The notes beneath the pieces are model-generated. The model searched no databases. It saw only the letters and a list, made by a program, of their open reading frames with translations, and was not told the origin of the DNA. A stretch of DNA of 7,822 nt from Alphaproteobacteria bacterium (GTDB lineage Bacteria; Pseudomonadota; Alphaproteobacteria; Rhodospirillales; Rhodospirillaceae), in assembly GCA_003250275.1 (NCBI GenBank), contig QKGW01000230.1:1-7822 (forward strand), given 5' to 3'. A program made the position numbers and the translations under genes. Shown here piece by piece: positions 1-6,124 of the stretch; position 1 is the first letter of the stretch; each line of letters begins with the position of its first letter.

Positions 1-256
1 GCAACGCCCCTCCCCTGTGGTCCAACCAGTGAACCGGCGGTGAGGCCGTCCCTCCACGGTCTCAACCAGAGACTATCCCACCCCAACGGGCGGAGCCAAG
101 CGGAATGGGTATCTGGTCCAGCCACTCTGGGCGGCCATCCAAACTGCGGTAGAATTAAGGATTATGGCGATCCGGAAGGGTTCGAAAGCGGAATTTCGGG
201 GTGTTGGATGGACCCGGACGTGGGGGTGGGAAGTCCACGTTGGTCGGACCAGATCG
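1..256. other. Non-coding or unassigned left edge
   Basis: I find no gene here that I can support. A plus-strand open frame (40-273) has no convincing ribosome binding site and a composition that does not look like a protein, and nothing resembles a tRNA. The stretch contains four short TGG...CCA-type palindromes: TGGTCCAACCA at 18-28, GTCTC/GAGAC arms at 59-73 around AACCA, CTGGTCCAG at 113-121 and TGGTCGGACCA at 241-251. It is the region downstream of the leftward PAS/GAF gene that ends at 257, so it may hold the transcript end of that gene and the flank of a neighbour outside the window. Confidence 0.5.
218..240 (-). terminator. Weak hairpin after the PAS/GAF gene
   Basis: ACGTGG (218-223) and CCACGT (235-240) form a perfect 6-bp inverted repeat with an 11-base loop, 16 bases past the stop codon of the leftward PAS/GAF gene. 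The small palindrome TGGTCGGACCA (241-251) lies between the stop and the stem. There is no T-run on the minus strand after it, so it is not a textbook intrinsic terminator. It is offered only as the best candidate for a transcript end here. Confidence 0.2.
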
Positions 257-1531
257 TCAGCCCCGCGTGGTAACCGCGCGGAGCGCCGGCAGAACCCGCG
301 GCAGTTCCGCCCACAGACCGGCGGCGAGCCCGGCGTAGCGGGCGACGTCGGCTTCGTCGAAGGCGTGCGGGCGGGTGGCGCAGAAGATCACCACCTCGCG
401 CAGAATCCCGCCGACGAAGTAGGGCAGCGCGACGTAGGAACGGATGCCCTTGGGGATGAACAGCGCCCAGTCGATCGGCTTGATGCTCTTGGTGGTGTCG
501 CCGACGATCACGTGGTCGAGCTCGAACAGCACCATGTTCTCGGCGATCGAGCCGGGGTAGGGGTGGCTGTCGGCCTCGCCGACGCTCTCGAACGGCTTGC
601 CGACGCCGGTCACCACCACCCGGCCTTCGGCGATGAAGATCTGCGACAGCATCACCGCGTCCGCCCGCCCGGCCTCGTGGTCGAGCAGGGCGAGCAGCAT
701 CGCCCGCACGTCCTCCGCCGCGGCGAGGTGCGCGGCGAGGCCGGGCGCGGGCGGCGCGGGCGGCGGCAAGTCGGCGTCGCGCCCGGTCTGGCGCGGGCTC
801 AGCGAGAACCACAGGTGGTTGCCGCCGTCGCGGTCGTAGGCGCGCACCCGCGCGAGGCACACCTGCGGGCTGCCGTCCGCGCCCTGGAGGGTGAGGATGC
901 CGTTCCACGCGCGGGTGAACAGCAGGCGCTCGTAGATGTCGCGGAGGTAGGCGTCGGAGTTTCCGGCGAACAGCTGCGAGAGGTCGACCGCGCCGTCGGC
1001 GGGGTCGAGGCCGAAGGCGTGCCGCGCCGCGCGGTTGGCGGCGGAAACGCGGCGGGTGCCGGTGTCGACCATGAACACCGGGTTGTCGAACAGCTCGACG
1101 TGGCCGGACAACCCGGTCTCGGTGCCGCGCTGAAGGATGCCGTTGGCGAGACCGGTGCAGTCGGCGAGCAGGCCGAGGTAGCAGAAGGTCTGCTCCGGGT
1201 CGGGCATCCCGAGGAGCAGCAGCCAGCGCATCAGGCCGTCGGAGCCGTGCGCGCGGAACACCTCGGAAACCGGCTGGCGCTGGCGCAGGCGTTCGTGGAA
1301 GCGGGCGAAGGCGGCGCGGTCCTGCGCCGCGAGAATCGCGTCGCCGCCCGCCTGATCCTGGAGCAGGCGCGGAATGCTCTCTTCGAGGCCGGGAATCGCG
1401 TGGTCGGTGAGGAACTCGATCTCGTTCTTGACCAGATCGGCGCGCCAGACCAGCGCCGGCACCGAGCCGACGTCGCTGGAAAACAGCCTGAGCAGGCGGT
1501 CGTAGGACAACCCCGCGAAGCTTTCGGCCAT
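257..1531 (-). CDS. Orphan PAS-PAS-GAF sensory protein, no output domain
   Basis: A 424-residue protein with no signal peptide or membrane segment, so probably cytoplasmic. Residues about 21-126 look like a PAS fold of the PAS_3 type: an ALVWRADL...EIEFLTD opening and a MRWLLLLG...YLGLLADCT ending that resembles a PAC motif. Residues about 145-245 look like a second PAS (LFDNPVFMVDTGTRRVSAANRAA). A proline-rich linker (about 256-263, PPPAPPAP) leads to a GAF-like region, about 270-412, whose end (SYVALPYFVGGILREVVIFC, then PHAFDEADVARYAGLAAGLW) follows the usual GAF closing pattern. No kinase, GGDEF, EAL, HTH or methyl-accepting part follows, so any ligand or partner is unknown. I chose the ATG at 1531 because GGGGGA lies 7 bases upstream; an in-frame ATG at 1570 would start inside a hairpin. 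It lies 73 bases behind fumC on the same strand. The domain names are inferred from sequence pattern; the function is unknown. Confidence 0.8.
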   Translation of the reverse strand: MAESFAGLSYDRLLRLFSSDVGSVPALVWRADLVKNEIEFLTDHAIPGLEESIPRLLQDQAGGDAILAAQDRAAFARFHERLRQRQPVSEVFRAHGSDGLMRWLLLLGMPDPEQTFCYLGLLADCTGLANGILQRGTETGLSGHVELFDNPVFMVDTGTRRVSAANRAARHAFGLDPADGAVDLSQLFAGNSDAYLRDIYERLLFTRAWNGILTLQGADGSPQVCLARVRAYDRDGGNHLWFSLSPRQTGRDADLPPPAPPAPGLAAHLAAAEDVRAMLLALLDHEAGRADAVMLSQIFIAEGRVVVTGVGKPFESVGEADSHPYPGSIAENMVLFELDHVIVGDTTKSIKPIDWALFIPKGIRSYVALPYFVGGILREVVIFCATRPHAFDEADVARYAGLAAGLWAELPRVLPALRAVTTRG

Positions 1532-1573
1532 GACGCATCCCCCGATCGGCATTTCCGACGAAGAAAGCATCCG

Positions 1574-1587
1574 CCCGCGCTCGCGGG
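1574..1587 (-). terminator. Possible weak terminator after fumC
   Basis: CCCGCG (1574-1579) and CGCGGG (1582-1587) are perfect inverted arms around CT, 18 bases after the fumC stop. On the minus strand the stem is followed, after a few bases, by the T-rich stretch GCTTTCTTC. The stem is short and the T-tract is interrupted, so termination would be partial at best and read-through into the PAS/GAF gene is likely. The minus strand also has TTGACA just before the stem (around 1590-1595), but no good -10 follows it. Confidence 0.3.
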
Positions 1588-1604
1588 GTTGTCAAGCGAT
1601 GGGC

Positions 1605-2993
1605 TCAGACCAGCGCGGCGGGGACCACCACGCGGTCGAACTCCTCGGCGGTGACGTAGCCGAGCGCGAGCGCGGCGTCCTTGAGGGTGGTGTCGTGCTC
1701 GTACGCGTGGTGCGCGATCTCGGCGGCCTTGTCGTAGCCGATCACCGGCGAGAGCGCGGTGACGAGCATCAGCGACTGGTTCACCGTGGCGGCGAGCTTC
1801 TTTTCGTTCGCCTTCATCCCGGCGACGCAGAAGCGGTCGAAGGCGTCCATCGAATCGCCGAGCATCCGCGCGCTCTCGACCACGTTGAAGCCGATCAGCG
1901 GCTTGTAGACGTTCATGTCGAGGATGCCGCCCGCGCCGCCCATGCCGACCGCGACGTCGAGGCCCATCACCTGGCAGGCGACCATCGCCATCGCCTCGCA
2001 CTGGGTCGGGTTGACCTTGCCCGGCATGATCGACGAGCCCGGCTCGTTGGCGGGGAGTTCGAGTTCGAAGAACCCCGCGCGCGGGCCGCAGGCGAGCAGG
2101 CGGATGTCGTTGGCGATCTTGTAGAGCGATACCGCGAGGGTGCGCAGGGTGCCCGAGGCCATCACCATCGCGTCGTGCGCGCCCATCGCGGCGAAGAGGT
2201 TCGGCGCGGGGGTGAACGGCAGGCCGGTGAGCGTGGCGATCTCGGCCACCGCCTTCTCCTTGAAACCCGCGGGCGCGTTGATGCCGGTGCCGAGGGCGGT
2301 GCCGCCGAGGCAGAGGCGCATCAGCCCGGCGAGGGCGAAGTCGACGCGCGAGATGTTGTCGTCGAGCATCGCGGCGTAGCCGGAGAATTCCTGCCCGAGG
2401 GTCATCGGCACCGCGTCCTGGAGGTGGGTGCGGCCGATCTTGACGATGTCCTTCCATAGCTCCGCCTTGGCTGCGAGGCCGTCGCGCAGGCGCGCGAGGG
2501 CGGGCAGGGTGTGGCCGTGGAGCATCAGCGCGGCGGCGATGGTGATCGCGGTGGGGAAGGCGTCGTTCGACGATTGCGACTTGTTGACGTCGTCGTTGGG
2601 GTGGATCGGGGTTTTCGAGCCGACCACGCCGCCCGCGATCTCGATCGCGCGGTTCGAGATCACCTCGTTGACGTTCATGTTCGATTGCGTGCCCGAGCCG
2701 GTCATCCACACGTGCAGGGGGAAGTGGCCGTCGAGCTTGCCGTCGAGGATCTCGCGCGCCGCCTCTTCGATCAGAGCCGCCTTCTCCGCCGGGAGCTTGC
2801 CGAGGTCGCGGTTGGCGCGCGCGCTCGCGAGCTTGATCAGCGCCTGGGCGCGGATGATTTCGAGCGGGATGCGGTCGTTGCCGATGTGGAAGTGGTGCAG
2901 CGAGCGCTCGGTCTGCGCCCCCCAGTAGCGATCCGCGGCGACCTCGATGGCGCCCATCGAGTCGGTTTCGCGCCGGGTTTTGGTTGCGGTCAT
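1605..2993 (-). CDS. fumC: Fumarate hydratase, class II
   Basis: A 462-residue cytoplasmic enzyme that adds water reversibly to fumarate to give L-malate in the TCA cycle. Class II fumarases are iron-independent homotetramers, unlike the iron-sulfur class I enzymes. The length is normal for FumC and the frame is intact. Family landmarks are in order: TGSGTQSNMN near 98-107, HPNDDVNKSQSSND at 131-144, GRTHLQDA at 187-194 with the conserved His190, and the signature GSSIMPGKVNPTQCEA at 319-334. Ser320 corresponds to the catalytic serine of the mobile SS loop (Ser318 in E. coli FumC), and Lys326 and Asn328 are present. The fumarase-type substrate motifs argue against aspartase or argininosuccinate lyase, which share the fold. 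Start ATG 2993 is supported by GGAGGG 8 bases upstream. It lies 68 bases downstream of the S24 repressor gene on the same strand, so it may be transcribed with it or from a promoter in that gap. No iron- or oxygen-response site is evident there. Confidence 0.97.
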   Translation of the reverse strand: MTATKTRRETDSMGAIEVAADRYWGAQTERSLHHFHIGNDRIPLEIIRAQALIKLASARANRDLGKLPAEKAALIEEAAREILDGKLDGHFPLHVWMTGSGTQSNMNVNEVISNRAIEIAGGVVGSKTPIHPNDDVNKSQSSNDAFPTAITIAAALMLHGHTLPALARLRDGLAAKAELWKDIVKIGRTHLQDAVPMTLGQEFSGYAAMLDDNISRVDFALAGLMRLCLGGTALGTGINAPAGFKEKAVAEIATLTGLPFTPAPNLFAAMGAHDAMVMASGTLRTLAVSLYKIANDIRLLACGPRAGFFELELPANEPGSSIMPGKVNPTQCEAMAMVACQVMGLDVAVGMGGAGGILDMNVYKPLIGFNVVESARMLGDSMDAFDRFCVAGMKANEKKLAATVNQSLMLVTALSPVIGYDKAAEIAHHAYEHDTTLKDAALALGYVTAEEFDRVVVPAALV

Positions 2994-3061
2994 CGTGCCT
3001 GCCCTCCGGTTGATTTTTCCCGGCTATTAGGTAGGGGCAGGGAAGACCGGGCGACAGGGGG
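2994..3061 (-). promoter_or_regulatory. fumC leader with strong ribosome binding site
   Basis: This 68-base gap separates the S24 repressor stop from the fumC start. On the minus strand GGAGGG sits 8 bases before the fumC ATG, a near-perfect Shine-Dalgarno sequence. Further upstream are CCCGG and CCGGG arms (separated by about 22 bases) and then AAAAATC. I could not pick out a convincing -35/-10 pair, so whether fumC has its own promoter here cannot be decided by eye. Confidence 0.5.
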
Positions 3062-3727
3062 TCAGCAGACCCGCCCGATCCACCGCACCCGGCCGAGGCA
3101 GTTGGTCTCCGCGGCCTGCTCGGGCGAGAGGGTTTCGACGGCGTAGGCGGGGTTGTCGGACTTCACCACCACCGAGCCGTTGAGCAGGCGCTGCACGCGC
3201 TTGACGCGGAAGGTCTCGCCGAGCGCCAGCAGGTAGATCGCATCGTCGCGGAAATCGGCGATGCCGGTGTCGACCAGCAGAAGGTCGCCGTCGCGGATGG
3301 TCGGCTCCATGCTGTCGCCCACCGCCGTCGCCATTGCTACCGTTTCGGCTTGCGGGCAGCCGGCGCGGCGCAGCCAGTTGCGGTCGAGGGCGAGGCGCCC
3401 GATCGCGAGGCCGCGCGCGATCGTGTCCGCGCCCGGGATCCGGAGCCAGGGGATCGGGACGAAATCGTGCGGCGTCCCTTCGGGCACGCCCTCTTGCGCC
3501 CCGCCGCGGCGGCCGGTGAGCAGCCAGTCGATGGACACACCCGTGGCTTGGGAAATCCGGACCAGATGCGGTGCCTTGGGCGTGGTGCCGGAATTCCAGA
3601 TACGGTCGAAGGTGCTGCTCGGGATGCCGACCCGTTTGGCCCATCCGAAGGGATCCTCGTTGCCGATCAAAAGCGAAAGTCTGTCTCTGAAATCGGGAAC
3701 GATGTCTGCTTCCGCGTCGAGGCTCAT
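3062..3727 (-). CDS. S24-family (LexA/CI-like) repressor with N-terminal HTH
   Basis: A 221-residue DNA-binding regulator. Residues about 12-72 form a phage-repressor-type helix-turn-helix (DPFGWAKRVGIPSSTFDRIW, then a helix ending SIDWLLTG). Residues about 125-221 form a LexA/CI-type S24 domain: the nucleophile motif GDSMEPTIRDGDLLLVD puts the catalytic serine at 139, and FRVKRVQ puts the general-base lysine at 176; NGSVVVKSDNPAY continues the fold. Relatives repress stress, prophage or bacteriocin genes and are often inactivated by RecA-stimulated self-cleavage. The linker here shows no Ala-Gly or Cys-Gly pair at the usual 35-38 residues before the serine, so cleavage is uncertain. The open frame extends back to 3868, but I start at 3727 because AAAAAGGAG precedes that ATG with 9-base spacing and the extension looks like leader, not protein. 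No phage genes surround it. It is the first gene of the leftward block with fumC. Its targets are unknown. Confidence 0.9.
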   Translation of the reverse strand: MSLDAEADIVPDFRDRLSLLIGNEDPFGWAKRVGIPSSTFDRIWNSGTTPKAPHLVRISQATGVSIDWLLTGRRGGAQEGVPEGTPHDFVPIPWLRIPGADTIARGLAIGRLALDRNWLRRAGCPQAETVAMATAVGDSMEPTIRDGDLLLVDTGIADFRDDAIYLLALGETFRVKRVQRLLNGSVVVKSDNPAYAVETLSPEQAAETNCLGRVRWIGRVC

Positions 3728-3834
3728 CGCATCTGGCTCCTTTTTGTGGAGATCCCGGCGGCAGTCATCCATCGCGCGTCGGCCTGCGGGCCCGGGTCCC
3801 GGGACGTCGCCCGACCGGCCCAGGGGCGTGGAAG

Positions 3835-3847
3835 ACGATAATTTCGT
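3835..3847. promoter_or_regulatory. Candidate operator/promoter element of the S24 repressor
   Basis: ACGATAATTTCGT is an imperfect palindrome with perfect ACGA/TCGT outer arms and five of six base pairs matching overall. It lies about 110 bases upstream of the chosen repressor start. On the minus strand it contains AAATTATC, which could serve as a weak -10. CI-like repressors commonly bind operators over their own promoter, which makes this a natural candidate. A single short palindrome in an AT-richer stretch can arise by chance, so this is inference. Confidence 0.25.
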
Positions 3848-3898
3848 TGTGCGGGAAGTCTTGACCATTCCTGTTTTCGGTGTAAATGTAGCCCGTTA

Positions 3899-4389
3899 TC
3901 AGAGTTTATGTTGTGAGAATACGAAGTAATATCCGGTCTCGGGAGGAAGGAGATCTGGCTGAATAACGATATTCTCGGAATAGCTGTAACCCCTGTCCGC
4001 CATCGGCCTGAGCGTTCGGGCTGAACCTACGCATGTTGTTGGGAAGGGCTGGTAAGGCCGTTTTCTCGTATGCACCCTCCGGTACATGCGAAAGGGAGAG
4101 TTCTGCCAATTTTCCTAATAATCAATATATCACCGTGAAATTCAAATGAAATAGCGGGCGTCGCGCGCGGGCCGTTATTGGCGAAGTCGTGCAGGAGGTT
4201 CCAGGGAAGTTGAGAGATTTTTAAATTTGCTTGCTGTGACGAGTCGGGGCGATCGGCGTAGGGATGCCCGCCGCCCCGGACCGTGATCGATGTTCGGTGT
4301 CCGGGCAGTTGGGGGTAGCCACTCTCGAAATCCGGTATCGGGATTTTCACCTCACCACCGGAGGCGTTGCGTCCTCCGGAGCGGTACAT
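3899..4389 (-). pseudogene. Possible decayed gene in AT-richer island (unrecognised)
   Basis: The minus strand carries three partly overlapping open stretches in three different frames. The first (4389 to 4027) begins MYRSGGRNASGGEVK and includes SQLPWNLLHDFANNG and ISFEFHGDILIIRK. The second (about 4120 to 3906) includes KLAELSLSHVPEGAYEKT. The third (4087 to 3899) ends GYYFVFSQHKL. Read in series with two frame changes they would make a protein of roughly 150-165 residues, which is what a frameshifted remnant would look like. I recognise no family. Neither the ATG at 4389 nor the ATG at 4087 has a good ribosome binding site, and the first fragment overlaps the chemoreceptor leader. The A+T content is higher than in neighbouring genes, consistent with acquired or relaxed DNA. 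Plain intergenic sequence with chance open frames is the main alternative. Confidence 0.28.
4275..4305. repeat. Inverted repeat in chemoreceptor leader
   Basis: CCCGGAC (4275-4281) and GTCCGGG (4299-4305) are perfect 7-base inverted arms around a 17-base loop. The stem can be lengthened by a further CG/CG pairing if two bases bulge on the right arm. The loop contains ATCGAT. It ends about 100 bases before the chemoreceptor start, where it could be an RNA leader hairpin or a protein-binding site. No T-run follows, so it is not an obvious terminator. Confidence 0.3.
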
Positions 4390-4406
4390 GTCAAGGAAAG
4401 CTTGTG

Positions 4407-6089
4407 ATGCGAAATCTGTCGATATTCGGAAAGGTAAGTGTAATCGCGACGCTGTTGTGCCTGGTCGGCGTCGTGATCGGTGCAATCGGCCTGTATGGGT
4501 TGAACGTCTACGATACCAAGATCAGTGAACTCTCCAACCGAGGCAACCGCGCGGTGTACGCCGAGCGGGTCAATGGGCTGATCTACGCGGTGGTGATGGA
4601 TTCCCGCGGCATCTACCTCGCGCGGTCGGCGGACGAGGTCGAAAAGTTCGCCAAACCGCTGCTCGCCAATCTCGAACGGATGCAGAAGAACATCGCGGAG
4701 TGGAAGACGAGCGTTCCCGAGGATCTGATCGGCGTGTTCGAAGCCGACGTGGAGCGTCCCGCCAAGGAGTTCGCCGAGTACCGCACCGAAACCGTGCGCC
4801 TCGCCCGGACGCAGGGCGCGGCGGCGGCGGCTACCTACGGCAACAACGACGTCAACCGCGCCAACCGCCGCGCATTCGGCACCAGCGTGGAGCAGACCGT
4901 GGGCAAGAACGTTGCCGCGATGGACGAGGTGATCGCGGCCCGCGCGGCGTTCTTCCGCGGTCAGGTGACGTTCCTCGCGGCGGTGCTCGCAACCGGGCTG
5001 GTGCTCGGCGCGGGGCTCTCGGTGGTGATCGGGCGCCGCATGATCGCCGCGCCGGTGACGGCGATGACGGACGCGATGCTGCGCCTCGCCGAGGGCGACA
5101 AGAGCATCGACGTTCCCGCCGACGACCGTCGCGACGAGATCGGCCGGATGGCGGGCGCTGTCAAGGTGTTCAAGGCCAATGCGATCGAGGCCGACCGCCT
5201 CGCCGCCGAGCAGGAGGCGCACCGCGCCGAGCGGGAGCAGCGCACCGAGGCGATCGAAGCCCTCACCCGGGAGTTCGATGCGCGGGTTTCGAGCGCGCTC
5301 GGCATCGTCGCCGAGGCCTGCACCGAAATGGACGCTACCGCGCAGTCGCTGTCGGCGAGCGCGGAGCAGACCAGCCAGCAGTCGGGCGCCGTGGCGAGCG
5401 CGAGCGAGCAGGCCTCGGCAAGCGTGCAGACCGTCGCCACCGCCGCCGAGGAACTGTCCGCGTCGATCGGCGAGATCGCGCGGCGGATCTCCCAGGCGCA
5501 CGACGCCTCTAGCGCCGCCGCATCGGAGGCGGAGCGCACCGACGAACTGGTCAAGGGGCTGGCGGAGGACTCCACGCGGATCGGCGCGGTGGTCAGCCTG
5601 ATCACCGACATCGCGAGCCAGACCAACCTGCTCGCCCTCAACGCGACGATCGAGGCGGCGCGCGCGGGTGCGGCAGGTAAGGGTTTCGCCGTCGTCGCGG
5701 GCGAGGTCAAGAACCTCGCCAACCAGACCGCCAAGGCCACCGACGAGATCGGTCAGCAGATCGAATCGGTGCAGAAGGCGATCACGCACGTGGTCACCGC
5801 GATCGAGGGGATCGTCGCGCGCATTGGCGAGGTCAGCGAAGTGTCCGCCGCGATCGCCTCGGCGGTCGAGCAGCAGGCCGCCGCAGCCAACGAGATCGCC
5901 CGCAACGTCCAGCAGGCAGCGGCGGGCACGCACGAAATCTCGAGCAACATCGTCGGCGTCAGCCAAGCCGCGGGCGAGACCGGAGCGGCGTCGCAGCAGG
6001 TCCTCTCGGCGTCCCGCGCGCTCTCTCAGGAGGCGGTCGGGCTGCGCGGGCTGGTCGAGACCTTCCTCAACGGCGTGCGCGCCGCCTGA
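4407..6089 (+). CDS. Methyl-accepting chemotaxis protein (transmembrane chemoreceptor)
   Basis: A 560-residue inner-membrane receptor that passes ligand signals to the CheA/CheW kinase complex. Residues about 10-31 are the first membrane helix (IATLLCLVGVVIGAIGLYGL). Residues about 35-185 form a periplasmic, mostly helical sensor region resembling the four-helix-bundle class, with the AVVMDSRGIYLA segment (61-72) often seen in alphaproteobacterial receptors. Residues about 187-209 are the second membrane helix, about 208-262 a HAMP domain (PVTAMTDAMLRLAEGD; DEIGRMAGAVKVFK), and about 300-545 the cytoplasmic signalling coiled coil. Its highly conserved hairpin tip is at about 399-441 (SQTNLLALNATIEAARAG, GKGFAVVAGEVKNLANQT), with Q/E-rich helices on both sides as expected for methylation. 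There is no C-terminal CheR-binding pentapeptide. I chose ATG 4407 because AAGGAA lies upstream at suitable spacing and the membrane helix then starts about residue 10; an in-frame ATG at 4290 adds 39 unprotein-like residues. No other che genes are near. The ligand is unknown. Confidence 0.95.
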   Translation: MRNLSIFGKVSVIATLLCLVGVVIGAIGLYGLNVYDTKISELSNRGNRAVYAERVNGLIYAVVMDSRGIYLARSADEVEKFAKPLLANLERMQKNIAEWKTSVPEDLIGVFEADVERPAKEFAEYRTETVRLARTQGAAAAATYGNNDVNRANRRAFGTSVEQTVGKNVAAMDEVIAARAAFFRGQVTFLAAVLATGLVLGAGLSVVIGRRMIAAPVTAMTDAMLRLAEGDKSIDVPADDRRDEIGRMAGAVKVFKANAIEADRLAAEQEAHRAEREQRTEAIEALTREFDARVSSALGIVAEACTEMDATAQSLSASAEQTSQQSGAVASASEQASASVQTVATAAEELSASIGEIARRISQAHDASSAAASEAERTDELVKGLAEDSTRIGAVVSLITDIASQTNLLALNATIEAARAGAAGKGFAVVAGEVKNLANQTAKATDEIGQQIESVQKAITHVVTAIEGIVARIGEVSEVSAAIASAVEQQAAAANEIARNVQQAAAGTHEISSNIVGVSQAAGETGAASQQVLSASRALSQEAVGLRGLVETFLNGVRAA

Positions 6090-6097
6090 GCGCCGAG

Positions 6098-6124
6098 CCC
6101 CGCCCCTCCACGCGAGGGGCGGGG
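6098..6124. terminator. Bidirectional GC-rich hairpin between convergent genes
   Basis: CCCCGCCCCTC (6098-6108) and GAGGGGCGGGG (6114-6124) are perfect 11-bp inverted arms around the 5-base loop CACGC. The stem begins 9 bases after the chemoreceptor stop, and its right arm abuts the first base of the histidine kinase stop codon (6125-6127). It lies tail-to-tail between the two genes and so could stop transcripts from both sides. It lacks a T-run on either strand, so it is a very stable stem rather than a classical intrinsic terminator. Confidence 0.75.

Larger units (their letters stand above)
3869..4406. other. Intergenic, AT-richer divergent promoter region
   Basis: This is the only gap longer than 300 bases inside the window, between the leftward repressor and the rightward chemoreceptor, so it should hold the promoters of both. 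It contains an AT-rich patch TTTTTAAATTT (4218-4228), a 7-bp inverted repeat (4275-4281 with 4299-4305), and on the plus strand TTGACC (about 3861-3866) followed at 16 bases by TAAATG. I found no good match to the flagellar sigma-28 or sigma-54 promoter patterns that would tie the chemoreceptor to flagellar control. A possible decayed gene overlaps most of it. Confidence 0.45.

Noticed and set aside
162..1595. Long open frames overlapping the PAS/GAF gene on both strands (162-1595 minus; 164-1654 plus)
   Set aside because: Their translations are arginine- or glycine-rich and low in complexity, typical of off-frame reading in GC-rich DNA. The 257-1531 frame has clear PAS/GAF patterns.
1231..2709. 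A 492-codon minus-strand open frame overlapping fumC
   Set aside because: It is a frame-shifted shadow of fumC and the PAS/GAF gene, with an arginine-rich, non-protein-like composition.
3789..3803. CCCGGG-T-CCCGGG repeats in the repressor leader
   Set aside because: Short GC palindromes of this kind are frequent in GC-rich DNA; there is no T-run and no clear link to termination or regulation.
3728..3868. N-terminal extension of the S24 repressor to an ATG at 3868
   Set aside because: The extension has no domain-like content, and a strong AAAAAGGAG ribosome binding site points to the ATG at 3727.
3942..3952. Strong Shine-Dalgarno-like GGAGGAAGGAG on the plus strand
   Set aside because: No start codon follows at suitable spacing; the nearest frame (CTG GCT GAA) hits TAA at once.
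4290..4406. N-terminal extension of the chemoreceptor to an ATG at 4290
   Set aside because: It would place 39 basic, unstructured residues before the first membrane helix. ATG 4407 has its own ribosome binding site and gives a normal receptor N-terminus.
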